Counted from the stretch's first letter, positions 49,499 through 58,141 are shown. The stretch is DNA of 64,000 nt from Streptomyces sp. CC208A (GCF_030010625.1 NZ_JASCXN010000016.1:1-64000); one strand, 5' to 3'. Numbers and translations are program-made. The notes: generated by a model from the sequence alone, not told the origin.

Positions 49499-50304
49499 TA
49501 CCCGACCGTCACGTGGTCGATGAGGTGCTCCACCGCGCCCAGCAGCTCCGGTTCCAGGTCCTTGTAGGACGTGACGCGTTTCAGGATGGCCTGCCAGACG
49601 GCGCCCGTGTTGTCGGAGGGCCAGCCCAAGGCCTGGCAGACACCTGTCTTCCAGTCCTGACCCCGGGGGACCTCCGGCCAGGCTCGGATGCCCAGGGTGG
49701 CGGGCTTCACCGCTTGCCAGATGTCGATGTAGGGGTGGCCGACCACCAGGACATCGGGGGAGGTGACCTGGGCGGCGATGCGGGACTCTTTCGAACCGGG
49801 GACCAGGTGGTCGACCAGGACGCCCAGGCGGGCGTCCGGGGCCGGGGCGAACTCCGCGACGATCGCGGGGAGGTCGTCGACGCCCTCCAGGTACTCCACC
49901 ACCACGCCCTCGATGCGCAGGTCGTCGCCCCAGACCCGTTCGACGAGCTCGGCGTCGTGGCGGCCCTCCACGTAGATGCGGCCCGCCCGCGCCACGCGCG
50001 CGCGTGCGCCGGGTACGGCGATCGAGCCGGAGGCCGTACGGGTGGGGCGCGCCGGGCCGCCGGAGGCGGGGCGCACCAGGGTGACGACCCTGCCCTCCAG
50101 GAGGAAGCCGCGCGGCTCCAGCGGGAAGACCCGGTGCTTCCCGAAGCGGTCCTCAAGGGTCACCGTGCCCGCCTCGCAGCGGATCACCGCCCCGCAGAAG
50201 CCCGTCGCGACCTCCTCCACGACCAGGTCGGCCTCGGCCGGGACCTCGGGGACGGCGGCCGGGCGCTTCCAGGGGGGCGTCAGATCGGGGTCGTAACTGC
50301 GCAT
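49498..50304 (-). CDS. DUF3097 family protein
   Basis: 268 residues, MRSYDPDLTPPWKRP at the start, with a TOPRIM-like stretch (RIYVEGRHDAELVERVWGDD, DLPAIVAEF, RLGVLVDHLVPGSKESRIA, VLVVGHPYIDIWQAV). Actinobacterial family of unknown function; the Glu and Asp-x-x pattern suggests a nucleic-acid or phosphoryl-transfer role. ATG 50304. Ten bases separate it from the upstream MBL gene, so they form a minus-strand operon. Confidence 0.88.
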   Translation of the reverse strand: MRSYDPDLTPPWKRPAAVPEVPAEADLVVEEVATGFCGAVIRCEAGTVTLEDRFGKHRVFPLEPRGFLLEGRVVTLVRPASGGPARPTRTASGSIAVPGARARVARAGRIYVEGRHDAELVERVWGDDLRIEGVVVEYLEGVDDLPAIVAEFAPAPDARLGVLVDHLVPGSKESRIAAQVTSPDVLVVGHPYIDIWQAVKPATLGIRAWPEVPRGQDWKTGVCQALGWPSDNTGAVWQAILKRVTSYKDLEPELLGAVEHLIDHVTVG

Positions 50305-50314
50305 TCCGGGGACG

Positions 50315-51052
50315 CTACGACACCTGGAAGCGGCGTGCCAGTTCCTCGCGCTGGCGTCGGACGAACGCCGCGTCGACGACCGCGCCGTGGCCGGGCACGT
50401 ACAGGGCGTCCTCGCCGCCGAGGGCGAGCAGACGGTCGAGGGCGTCGGGCCAGCGGGAGCCGATCGCGTCCGGTCCCGCCTGGGGTTCGCCGGACTCCTC
50501 GACCAGGTCGCCGCAGAAGACGACCTCCCGGTCGCCCGGCACCAGGAGGACCAGGTCGTGGCCGGTGTGGGCCGGGCCCACGTTGGCGAGGAGGACCTGC
50601 CGGCCGCCCAGGTCGAGGGTCCGCTCGCCGGTGACGGTGTGGCGGGGCGCCACCAGCGCCTCCGCCGCCTCCGCCGCGACCCGCTCCTCGAGCCCCTGGC
50701 GTACCGCGTCCGTGTACAGCTCCTCGCGGGTCCTGGCGGAGGCCAGCAGCTCCTCGGTGCCGACCGCGCCGAAGACCTCCGCGCCGGCGAAGGCCGCCGT
50801 GCCGAGGACGTGGTCGAAATGGGGATGGCCGAGTGCGATGTGCGTCACGCGCCGGCCGCCGGTGATCGCCTCCACCTGGGCCCGGATCCCGGCTCCCTCG
50901 GCGAGCGAGGCGCCCGTGTCGTACAGCAGAACGGCCCGTTCTCCCACGACAAGGCCGGTGGTGGCGTCCCAGCCGGGGAGCCGCCGCCTGCCCACTCCGT
51001 CCGCGAGCCGTTCCCACCCCTGCGCCGCCCAGACCGCCTCGTCGATGTTCAT
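50315..51052 (-). CDS. metallo-beta-lactamase fold hydrolase
   Basis: 245 residues. Zinc motif GHPHFDHVLG, further ligands at GPAHTGHDLVLL, VFCGDLVEE and VPGHGAVVD. Class-B-like MBL hydrolases of this size act on thioesters, lactones or glutathione conjugates; the substrate is unknown. ATG 51052 follows a TAGCGT -10 box (51060-51065 on the plus strand) by 7 bases, so it is probably leaderless. It diverges from the hrcA promoter. Confidence 0.88.
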   Translation of the reverse strand: MNIDEAVWAAQGWERLADGVGRRRLPGWDATTGLVVGERAVLLYDTGASLAEGAGIRAQVEAITGGRRVTHIALGHPHFDHVLGTAAFAGAEVFGAVGTEELLASARTREELYTDAVRQGLEERVAAEAAEALVAPRHTVTGERTLDLGGRQVLLANVGPAHTGHDLVLLVPGDREVVFCGDLVEESGEPQAGPDAIGSRWPDALDRLLALGGEDALYVPGHGAVVDAAFVRRQREELARRFQVS

Positions 51053-51079
51053 GGGTCCGACGCTAGCGGGTCCGCCTCC

Positions 51080-51110
51080 TTGCCAGGAGCGACGGGCCCC
51101 GCCGTACACT
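51080..51110 (+). promoter_or_regulatory. hrcA promoter
   Basis: -35 TTGCCA (51080-51085) and -10 TACACT (51105-51110), 19-base spacer; start near 51117, just before the CIRCE element. Confidence 0.6.
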
Positions 51111-51123
51111 GGCCGGGGGTTTC

Positions 51124-51150
51124 CTGGCACTCGGACAGGGCGAGTGCCAA
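51124..51150. promoter_or_regulatory. CIRCE operator for HrcA
   Basis: CTGGCACTC (51124-51132), 9-base spacer, GAGTGCCAA (51142-51150). It matches the CIRCE form TTAGCACTC-N9-GAGTGCTAA and lies directly downstream of the hrcA promoter. HrcA therefore represses its own operon, including dnaJ. Confidence 0.92.
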
Positions 51151-51190
51151 AAGCGGAGCAACCGGAACGGTGGAAACGGGAGGTGTGCGC

Positions 51191-52210
51191 GTGCTGAGCG
51201 AACGCAGACTCGAGGTGCTGCGCGCCATCGTCCAGGACTACGTCGGGACGGAGGAGCCGGTCGGCTCCAAGGCGCTCACCGAGCGCCACAAGCTCGGCGT
51301 CTCACCCGCCACGGTCCGCAACGACATGGCGGTCCTGGAGGAGGAGGGGTACATCGCCCAGCCCCACACCAGCGCCGGCCGGATCCCCACCGACAAGGGC
51401 TACCGCCTCTTCGTGGACCGGCTGGCCGGCGTCAAGCCGCTGTCGACCCCCGAGCGGCGCGCCATCCACAACTTCCTCGACGGCGCCGTGGACCTCGACG
51501 ACGTCGTGGGCCGTACGGTACGGCTGCTCGCGCAGCTGACCCGGCAGGTCGCCGTCGTCCAGTACCCGTCGCTGACCCGCTCCTCCATCCGTCACGTCGA
51601 GCTGCTGTCGCTGGCCCCGGCCCGGCTGATGCTCGTCCTCATCACGGACACCGGGCGGGTCGAGCAGCGGGTGATCGACTGCCCCGCGCCCTTCGGCGAC
51701 ACCTCCCTCGCCGACCTGCGGGCCCGGCTCAACAGCCGGGTCGGCGGCCGTCGCTTCGCCGACGTGCCGCAGCTGGTGCAGGACCTCCCCGAGTCCTTCG
51801 AGGAGGCCGAGGAGCGCGCCACGGTCTCGACCGTGCTCGCGACCCTCCTGGAGACGCTCGTCGAGGAGCACGAGGAGCGGCTGATGATCGGCGGCACCGC
51901 CAATCTCACCCGCTTCGGACACGACTTCCCCCTGACGATCAGACCCGTCCTGGAGGCCCTTGAGGAGCAGGTCGTGCTCCTCAAACTCCTCGGCGAGGTC
52001 AAGGAATCGGGCATGACCGTACGCATCGGGCACGAGAACGCCTACGAAGGGCTGAACTCCACGTCCGTCGTCTCGGTCGGTTACGGTTCGGGCGGCGAGG
52101 CAGTCGCCAAACTCGGCGTGGTCGGACCGACCCGCATGGACTACCCCGGAACGATGGGAGCGGTACGCGCAGTGGCACGTTACGTCGGACAGATCCTGGC
52201 GGAGTCGTAA
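51191..52210 (+). CDS. hrcA: heat-inducible transcription repressor HrcA
   Basis: 339 residues: N-terminal winged helix (RRLEVLRAIVQDYVGTEEPV, HKLGVSPATVRNDMAVLEEE, GRIPTDKGYRLFVDRL) and a C-terminal dimerisation/inserted domain. GTG 51191 has GGGAGG at 7 bases; upstream in-frame GTGs at 51185 and 51170 are less well placed. The stop is directly followed by the dnaJ GTG. Confidence 0.97.
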   Translation: MLSERRLEVLRAIVQDYVGTEEPVGSKALTERHKLGVSPATVRNDMAVLEEEGYIAQPHTSAGRIPTDKGYRLFVDRLAGVKPLSTPERRAIHNFLDGAVDLDDVVGRTVRLLAQLTRQVAVVQYPSLTRSSIRHVELLSLAPARLMLVLITDTGRVEQRVIDCPAPFGDTSLADLRARLNSRVGGRRFADVPQLVQDLPESFEEAEERATVSTVLATLLETLVEEHEERLMIGGTANLTRFGHDFPLTIRPVLEALEEQVVLLKLLGEVKESGMTVRIGHENAYEGLNSTSVVSVGYGSGGEAVAKLGVVGPTRMDYPGTMGAVRAVARYVGQILAES

Positions 52211-53350
52211 GTGGCCACGGACTACTACGCCGTCCTCGGCGTGCGCCGCGACGCTTCCCAGGACGAGATCAAGAAGGCCTTCCGCCGCCTCGCCCGCGAG
52301 CTTCACCCGGACGTCAACCCGGACCCGAAGACGCAGGAGCGGTTCAAGGAGATCAACGCCGCCTACGAGGTCCTGTCGGACCCGCAGAAGAAGCAGGTCT
52401 ACGACCTCGGCGGCGACCCCCTCTCCGCCGCGGGCGGCGCGGGCGCGGGCGGCGGCTTCGGGGCCGGTGGCTTCGGCAACTTCTCGGACATCATGGACGC
52501 CTTCTTCGGCACGGCCTCGCAGCGCGGACCGCGCTCGCGGACCCGCCGCGGCCAGGACGCCATGATCCGCCTGGAGATCGACCTCAACGAGGCGGCCTTC
52601 GGCACCACCAAGGACATCCAGGTCGACACGGCCGTCGTCTGCACCACCTGTTCGGGTGAGGGTGCCGCCCCCGGCACCTCCGCGCAGACCTGCGACATGT
52701 GCCGCGGCCGCGGTGAGGTGTCGCAGGTCACCCGGTCGTTCCTCGGCCAGGTCATGACCTCCCGGCCCTGCCCCCAGTGCCAGGGCTTCGGCACCGTCGT
52801 CCCGACCCCGTGCCCCGAGTGCGCGGGCGACGGCCGGGTCCGCTCCCGCCGCACGCTGACGGTGAAGATCCCGGCCGGTGTCGACAACGGCACCCGGATC
52901 CAGCTCGCGGGCGAGGGCGAGGTCGGCCCCGGCGGCGGCCCCGCCGGCGACCTGTACGTCGAGATCCAGGAGACCCCGCACGAGGTCTTCCAGCGGCGCG
53001 GCGACGACCTGCACTGCACGGTCACCATCCCGATGACGGCGGGCGCGCTCGGCACGAAGGTGCCGCTGCAGACCCTCGACGGCATGGAGGAGGTCGACAT
53101 CCGGCCCGGCACCCAGTCCGGCCAGTCGATCCCGCTGCACGGCCGAGGCGTCACGCACCTGCGGGGCAACGGGCGCGGCGACCTGATCGTCCACGTCGAG
53201 GTCCAGACCCCGACGAAGCTCGACCCCGAGCAGGAGCGCCTCCTGCGCGAACTGGCCAAGCTGCGCGGCGAGGAACGGCCCACGGGCCAGTTCCAGCCGG
53301 GGCAGCAGGGGCTGTTCTCGCGGCTGAAGGACGCGTTCAACGGGCGCTGA
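52211..53350 (+). CDS. dnaJ: chaperone DnaJ
   Basis: Hsp40 co-chaperone, 379 residues: J domain with HPD in ARELHPDVNPDPKTQERF, Gly/Phe region, four zinc repeats (CTTCSGEG, CDMCRGRG, CPQCQGFG, CPECAGDG), then two C-terminal substrate-binding beta domains. Starts one base after the hrcA stop, so it is coupled and CIRCE-controlled. The last 57 coding bases plus one base are duplicated exactly at 53407-53464. Confidence 0.97.
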   Translation: MATDYYAVLGVRRDASQDEIKKAFRRLARELHPDVNPDPKTQERFKEINAAYEVLSDPQKKQVYDLGGDPLSAAGGAGAGGGFGAGGFGNFSDIMDAFFGTASQRGPRSRTRRGQDAMIRLEIDLNEAAFGTTKDIQVDTAVVCTTCSGEGAAPGTSAQTCDMCRGRGEVSQVTRSFLGQVMTSRPCPQCQGFGTVVPTPCPECAGDGRVRSRRTLTVKIPAGVDNGTRIQLAGEGEVGPGGGPAGDLYVEIQETPHEVFQRRGDDLHCTVTIPMTAGALGTKVPLQTLDGMEEVDIRPGTQSGQSIPLHGRGVTHLRGNGRGDLIVHVEVQTPTKLDPEQERLLRELAKLRGEERPTGQFQPGQQGLFSRLKDAFNGR

Positions 53351-53406
53351 GCCCGCGGGGCCCGTACCGCCGGGGGTCCGGGGGTCGCCCCCCGGGTCAG
53401 CACAGT

Positions 53407-53464
53407 CAGCCGGGGCAGCAGGGGCTGTTCTCGCGGCTGAAGGACGCGTTCAACGGGCGCTGAG
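53407..53464 (+). repeat. exact 58-bp duplicate of the dnaJ 3' end
   Basis: Identical to 53294-53351 and includes the stop codon, 113 bases downstream. The 55 bases between are GC-rich with a CCGGGGGT/ACCCCCGG-type hairpin. The offset is not a multiple of three. Similarity stops sharply at both ends. Confidence 0.95.
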
Positions 53465-53504
53465 GCATGATCCCGGAGTGATCCCGCGGTGACCCCTGCG
53501 TGAG

Positions 53505-53534
53505 AGGGGCGGCACTCTGAGTGCCGCCCCTTTC
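53505..53534 (+). terminator. terminator after dnaJ and its 3' copy
   Basis: GGGGCGGCACT (53506-53516) pairs with AGTGCCGCCCC (53520-53530), loop of 3, then TTT. Confidence 0.85.
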
Positions 53535-53568
53535 CCGTGCCCGGCAACGGACATGACACGATGCCCAT

Positions 53569-54648
53569 ATGTCCACCACCGCTCTGAACGGTCTCCTCCG
53601 GTACCCGATCGTGCAGGCCCCCATGGCGGGTGGCGCCTCCTGTCCCGCGCTCGTCGGCGCCGTCGCCGAGGCCGGTGCGCTCGGCTTCCTCGCCGCCGGG
53701 TACAAGACGGCCGGCAGCCTCTACCAGGAGATCAAGCAGGTGCGCGGGCTGACCGGACGGCCCTTCGGCGTCAACGTCTTCATGCCCCGGACCGGCCCCG
53801 GCGCCGACCCGGCCGCCATCGAGGTCTACCGCCACCAGCTCGCCGGGGAGGCCGGCTGGTACGACACCGCGCTCGGCGAGACCGACGTGGGCCGCGACGA
53901 CGGGTACGAGTCCAAACTGGCGATCCTCCTGGAGGACCCCGTCCCCGTCGTCTCCTTCACCTTCGGCTGCCCGGGGCCCGAGACCTTCGAGGCCTTCGCC
54001 CGCGCCGGTACGTACACGATCGTCACCGTCACCTCCGCCGAGGAGGCCCGTACGGCCGAGGCGGCCGGGGCCGACGCGCTGTGCGTCCAGGGCGTCGAGG
54101 CGGGCGGCCACCAGGGCTCGTACCGCGACGACCCGGCCGACGAACAGCCCGGCACCGGGCTCCTCGCCCTCCTCGCCCAGGTCCGGGAGACCACCGCGCT
54201 GCCGCTGGTCGCCGCCGGCGGCCTCATGCGCGGCGCGCAGATCGCCGCCGTCCTCGCCGCCGGGGCCGCCGCCGCCCAGCTCGGCACCGCCTTCCTCGGC
54301 TGCCCCGAGTCCGGCGCCCACCCGCTGCACAAGCGGGCCCTGACCGACCCGCTCTTCACCCGCACCGCCCTCACCCGGGCCTTCTCCGGACGCCCGGCCC
54401 GCGGGCTCGTCAACCGCTTCATGCGCGAGCACGGCCCGTACGCCCCCGCCGCCTACCCCGAGATCCACCACCTCACCGCCCCGCTGCGGAAGGCCGCCGC
54501 CACCGCGGGCGACGCCCAGGGCATGGCCCTGTGGGCGGGCCAGGGCCACCGGCTCGCCCGCGAACTGCCCGCCGGGGAGCTCGTCGGGGTGCTCGCCGCC
54601 GAACTCGACACCGCTCTCACCGCACTCGACCTCAGGAACGCCTCATGA
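53569..54648 (+). CDS. nitronate monooxygenase family FMN enzyme
   Basis: 359-residue TIM barrel (2-nitropropane dioxygenase family): YPIVQAPMAGGASCPALVGA, GRPFGVNVF, QGVEAGGHQGS (phosphate/FMN loop) and LPLVAAGGLMRGAQIAAVLA. Oxidises alkyl nitronates such as propionate-3-nitronate in characterised members; the substrate here is unknown. ATG 53569. Its stop overlaps the rsmE start (ATGA). Confidence 0.92.
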   Translation: MSTTALNGLLRYPIVQAPMAGGASCPALVGAVAEAGALGFLAAGYKTAGSLYQEIKQVRGLTGRPFGVNVFMPRTGPGADPAAIEVYRHQLAGEAGWYDTALGETDVGRDDGYESKLAILLEDPVPVVSFTFGCPGPETFEAFARAGTYTIVTVTSAEEARTAEAAGADALCVQGVEAGGHQGSYRDDPADEQPGTGLLALLAQVRETTALPLVAAGGLMRGAQIAAVLAAGAAAAQLGTAFLGCPESGAHPLHKRALTDPLFTRTALTRAFSGRPARGLVNRFMREHGPYAPAAYPEIHHLTAPLRKAAATAGDAQGMALWAGQGHRLARELPAGELVGVLAAELDTALTALDLRNAS

Positions 54649-55388
54649 CCGCACCCGTCTTCGTCGTCGACACCGTCCCCGGCGCCGGCACCTTCGTCCT
54701 GGAGGGCCCCGAGGGGCGGCACGCCGTCTCCGTGAAGCGGCTCCAGGCCGGCGAGGAGCTCGTCCTCACCGACGGCCGGGGCCGCTGGGCCGAGTGCGTG
54801 GTCCGGGACACCGAGGGCAAGGACCGGCTGACCGTCGAGGTGACGGCGGACCACGAGGACCCGGCGGAGGAGCCCCGGATCACCGTCGTCCAGGCCCTGC
54901 CCAAGGGCGACCGCGGCGAACTCGCCGTCGAGACCATGACCGAGACCGGCGTCGACGCGATCGTGCCGTGGGCGGCCTCCCGCTGCATCACCCAGTGGCG
55001 CGGCGACCGCGGCCTCAAGGCGCTCGCCAAGTGGCGCTCCACCGCCCGCGAGGCCGGCAAGCAGTCCCGCCGCACCCGCTTCCCCGAGGTCGACGACCTC
55101 AGGACCACCAAGCAGGTCGCCCAGCTCCTCGCCACCGCCGACTTCGCGGCCGTGCTGCACGAGGACCGCGACCACCCCAGCGGCGCCCTCGCCACCGCCG
55201 AACTCCCCGAGAAGGGCTCGGTCGTGCTGGTCGTCGGCCCCGAGGGCGGGGTCTCCCCGGACGAGCTGGCCGCCTTCGAGGCGGCCGGAGCGAAGCCGTA
55301 CCGGCTCGGCCGCAGCGTCCTGCGCACCTCCACGGCGGGCACGGCGGCCACCGCCCTCGTCCTCGGCCGCACCGGCCGCTGGAGCTGA
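54645..55388 (+). CDS. rsmE: 16S rRNA m3U1498 methyltransferase
   Basis: 247 residues, SPOUT fold with a trefoil knot: N-terminal PUA-like domain (HAVSVKRLQAGEELVLTDGR), QALPKGDRGELAVETMTETG, and the SAM knot VVGPEGGVSPDELAAF plus LGRSVLRTSTAGTAA. Methylates U1498 in the ribosomal decoding centre. Translationally coupled to the NMO gene, a common but unexplained pairing. Confidence 0.96.
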   Translation: MTAPVFVVDTVPGAGTFVLEGPEGRHAVSVKRLQAGEELVLTDGRGRWAECVVRDTEGKDRLTVEVTADHEDPAEEPRITVVQALPKGDRGELAVETMTETGVDAIVPWAASRCITQWRGDRGLKALAKWRSTAREAGKQSRRTRFPEVDDLRTTKQVAQLLATADFAAVLHEDRDHPSGALATAELPEKGSVVLVVGPEGGVSPDELAAFEAAGAKPYRLGRSVLRTSTAGTAATALVLGRTGRWS

Positions 55389-55603
55389 ATCCCGCCGGGG
55401 AACCCGCTGTCCTACCCGGACCGGTCTTTCCCGGGCCGGCCCCATGGCTGACGAGTCCCCCCGGGACACCGCTCCTCCGGGCCGTCGTCATCGCGTACCG
55501 GGTGGACCGCTCCGCCCTCGACCGGCGGATGCCCAGGGACCGACGGCACCGCCGGATAGCATGCGGAGGTACTGACCACCCGAGGGCGAGGAGGCCCCAG
55601 GCC

Positions 55604-55963
55604 ATGGCCGGAGAGCCGCAGAGCGACTGCCTGTTCTGCAAGATCGTGGCGGGGGAGGTGCCGGCGACGATCGTCCGCGAGACCGAGACCACGCTGGCCT
55701 TCCGCGACATCAACCCGCAGGCGCCCACCCACGTCCTCGTCATCCCGCGCCTCCACTACCCGGACGCGGCCTCGCTCGCCGCCGCCGCGCCGACCGTCGC
55801 CGCCGACGTGCTGCGCGAGGCCGGCGAGATCGCCGCACAGGAGAAGGTCGACGGCAGCGGCTACCGGATCGTCCTCAACACCGGCACCGGCGCCGGCCAG
55901 ACCGTCTTCCACGCGCACGCGCACGTGCTGGGCGGCCGCGGCCTCAACTGGCCCCCGGGATAA
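55604..55963 (+). CDS. HIT domain nucleotide hydrolase
   Basis: 119 residues of the HinT branch: CLFCKIVAGEVPA at the start (zinc-like CxxC), FRDINPQAPTHVLVIPR and the catalytic histidine triad QTVFHAHAHVLGG. Cleaves purine phosphoramidates. ATG 55604 has GGCGAGGAGG upstream; a -10 box TAGCAT (55557-55562) precedes it. Three bases separate it from the RNase Z gene, forming a HIT-rnz-deaminase operon. Confidence 0.94.
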   Translation: MAGEPQSDCLFCKIVAGEVPATIVRETETTLAFRDINPQAPTHVLVIPRLHYPDAASLAAAAPTVAADVLREAGEIAAQEKVDGSGYRIVLNTGTGAGQTVFHAHAHVLGGRGLNWPPG

Positions 55964-55966
55964 CCC

Positions 55967-56872
55967 GTGTCCGTCCGCGAACTGGTCGTCCTCGGCACCG
56001 CGAGCCAGGTCCCGACCCGCCACCGCAACCACAACGGCTACCTGCTGCGCTGGGACGGCCACGGCATCCTCTTCGACCCCGGAGAGGGCACCCAGCGGCA
56101 GATGCTGCGGGCCGGCGTCGCCGCCCACGACCTGAACCGGATCTGCGTCACGCACTTCCACGGCGACCACTCGCTCGGCCTGGCCGGGGTGATCCAGCGG
56201 ATCAACCTCGACCAGGTCCCGCACCCCGTCACCGCCCACTACCCGGAGAGCGGCCGGCACTACTTCGAGCGGCTGCGGTACGCCACCGCCTACCGCGAGT
56301 CCGTGAAGCTGGCCGAGGTGCCGGTGGCGCGGGACGGCGTCCTCGCCGTCACCGACGCCTTCACCCTGGAGGCCCGCCGGCTCTCCCACCCCGTCGAGTC
56401 CTTCGGCTACCGGCTGACCGAGCCCGACGGGCGCCGGCTGCTGCCCGAACGGCTCGCCGCGCACGGCATCAAGGGCCCCGACGTGGGCCGCCTCCAGCGC
56501 GAGGGCAGCCTCGGCGGAGTCACCCTGGAGCAGGTCAGCGAGGTGCGGCGCGGCCAGCGCTTCGCCTTCGTCATGGACACCCGGCTCTGCGACGGGGTGC
56601 ACGCCCTCGCCGAGGGCGTCGACCTGCTGGTCATCGAGTCGACCTTCCTCGACGCGGACGTCCGGCTCGCCGAGGACCACGGCCATCTGACCGCCGGTCA
56701 GGCCGCCGCCGTCGCCCGCGACGCCGGCGTCCGCCACCTCGTCCTCACCCACTTCTCCCAGCGCTACTCCGACCCGGAGGAGTTTGAACGGCAGGCCAGG
56801 GCCGCCGGTTTCGAGGGCGAACTGAGCATCGCGCAGGACCTCATGAGGATCCCCGTACCGAAACGAACGTGA
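55967..56872 (+). CDS. rnz: ribonuclease Z family MBL nuclease
   Basis: 301 residues: MBL zinc motif VTHFHGDHSLGLAGVIQR, PGEGTQRQ, FVMDTRLCDG and LTHFSQRY (Motif V). tRNase Z removes tRNA 3' trailers; CCA is not encoded in the tRNA-Ala genes of this window, consistent with a need for it. GTG 55967. Its stop overlaps the start of the deaminase gene (GTGA). Confidence 0.9.
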   Translation: MSVRELVVLGTASQVPTRHRNHNGYLLRWDGHGILFDPGEGTQRQMLRAGVAAHDLNRICVTHFHGDHSLGLAGVIQRINLDQVPHPVTAHYPESGRHYFERLRYATAYRESVKLAEVPVARDGVLAVTDAFTLEARRLSHPVESFGYRLTEPDGRRLLPERLAAHGIKGPDVGRLQREGSLGGVTLEQVSEVRRGQRFAFVMDTRLCDGVHALAEGVDLLVIESTFLDADVRLAEDHGHLTAGQAAAVARDAGVRHLVLTHFSQRYSDPEEFERQARAAGFEGELSIAQDLMRIPVPKRT

Positions 56873-57879
56873 ACATGCCCGCACCCAAGGCGCCCGTGCC
56901 CAAGGCCGAACTCCACCTCCACATCGAAGGCACCCTCGAACCCGAGTTGGCCTTCGCCCTCGCCGCCCGCAACGGCGTCACCCTGCCCTACGCGGACACC
57001 GAAGAACTGCGCCGCGCCTACGACTTCGACGACCTCCAGTCCTTCCTGGACCTCTACTACTCCCTGATGAAGGTCCTGCGGACCCCGGAGGACTTCACCG
57101 CGCTCGCCGACGCCTACCTGGAACGGGCCGCCGCCCAGGGCGTCCGGCACGCCGAGATCTTCTTCGACCCGCAGGCCCACACCGGCCGCGGCATCCCGTT
57201 CGGCACCGTCATGGAGGGCCTCACCGCCTCCCTCGACCGGGCCGAGGAGCGGTACGGGATCTCCACCCGGCTCATCATGTGCTTCCTGCGCGACGAGTCC
57301 GCCGAGTCGGCGCTCGCCACCCTGGAGGCCGCGGAGCCGTACCTCGACCGGATCACCGGCGTCGGCCTCGACTCGGCCGAGGCGGGGAACCCGCCGGCGA
57401 AGTTCCGCGCCGTGTACGCGGAGGCCGCCAGGCTCGGCCTGCGCCGGGTCGCGCACGCGGGCGAGGAAGGACCCGCCGCCTACGTCCGCGAGGCCCTCGA
57501 CGTCCTCGGCGTGGAGCGGGTCGACCACGGCCTGCGCTGCATGGAGGACCCGGAACTCGTCGAGCGCCTCGCCCGCGAGCGGATCCCGCTCACGCTCTGC
57601 CCGCTGTCCAACGTCCGGCTCCGGGTGGTCGACACCCTCGCCGACCATCCCCTGCGCGCCATGCTGGACGCGGGCCTCCTGGTCACCGTCAACTCCGACG
57701 ACCCCGCGTACTTCGGCGGCTACGCCGGCGACAACTACGACGGCGTCCGCGACGCCCTCGCCCTCACGGACGCCCAGCTCCGCACCCTGGCGCGCCACTC
57801 CTTCGAAGCGGCCTTCCTGGACGACGACGAGCCGCGCCGGGCGCGGTACCTGGCGGAGGTCGAGGCGCACACCTTCTGA
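56869..57879 (+). CDS. adenine deaminase of the adenosine deaminase superfamily
   Basis: 336 residues, TIM-barrel zinc deaminase: AELHLHIEGTLEPELAFALA at the N-terminus, HAGEEGP (catalytic Glu), DHGLRCMEDP and VNSDDPAYFGGY. The marks FFDPQAHTGRGIPFGTVMEG and VGLDSAEAGNPPAKF are those of the bacterial adenine-deaminase branch rather than true adenosine deaminases, so the probable reaction is adenine to hypoxanthine. GTG 56869 overlaps the RNase Z stop. Confidence 0.85.
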   Translation: MNMPAPKAPVPKAELHLHIEGTLEPELAFALAARNGVTLPYADTEELRRAYDFDDLQSFLDLYYSLMKVLRTPEDFTALADAYLERAAAQGVRHAEIFFDPQAHTGRGIPFGTVMEGLTASLDRAEERYGISTRLIMCFLRDESAESALATLEAAEPYLDRITGVGLDSAEAGNPPAKFRAVYAEAARLGLRRVAHAGEEGPAAYVREALDVLGVERVDHGLRCMEDPELVERLARERIPLTLCPLSNVRLRVVDTLADHPLRAMLDAGLLVTVNSDDPAYFGGYAGDNYDGVRDALALTDAQLRTLARHSFEAAFLDDDEPRRARYLAEVEAHTF

Positions 57880-57895
57880 GCCACCGCCGTTCCGT

Positions 57896-57940
57896 TGTGG
57901 GCGCAGCCCACACGGGGGCGGGGGCGCAGCCCACACGGGG
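57896..57940. terminator. hairpin and 19-bp direct repeats after the deaminase gene
   Basis: TGTGGGC (57896-57902) pairs with GCCCACA (57906-57912). The unit GGGCGCAGCCCACACGGGG appears at 57899-57917 and 57922-57940. The preceding CCGTTCCGTTGTG is shared with the element at 49412. Confidence 0.65.
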
Positions 57941-58091
57941 CGGCGGTGTCCAGGGAGTGAGCGGGTGGATGAGACAGCGCCCGGCGGGTGCGGGCGCGGC
58001 GCGGCACCATGTGTAGCGAGGGATCGAAGGGGCGGAGGGGGCGGGGCGTCGCGTTGCTCCCGGCGGCCCCGCCGTATCGGGCACACTGTCC

Positions 58092-58114
58092 GGACCGGCA
58101 CCCGGTGCCGGTCC
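58092..58114. promoter_or_regulatory. perfect 23-bp inverted repeat before the PfkB gene
   Basis: GGACCGGCACC (58092-58102), central C, GGTGCCGGTCC (58104-58114), ending 27 bases before GTG 58142. Placed near a probable transcript start, so an operator is likely; the cognate regulator is unknown. Confidence 0.6.
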
Positions 58115-58141
58115 CGCCGCACCATGACCGGGGAGTTCGCC

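Noticed and set aside
53511..53526. GGCACTC-GAGTGCC-like sequence as a second CIRCE element
   Set aside because: The arms are separated by only about one base, not nine, and form a terminator stem with a T-run after it.
55444..55575. A 43-codon frame between rsmE and the HIT gene
   Set aside because: No SD, weak third-position GC bias and Pro/Arg-rich composition.
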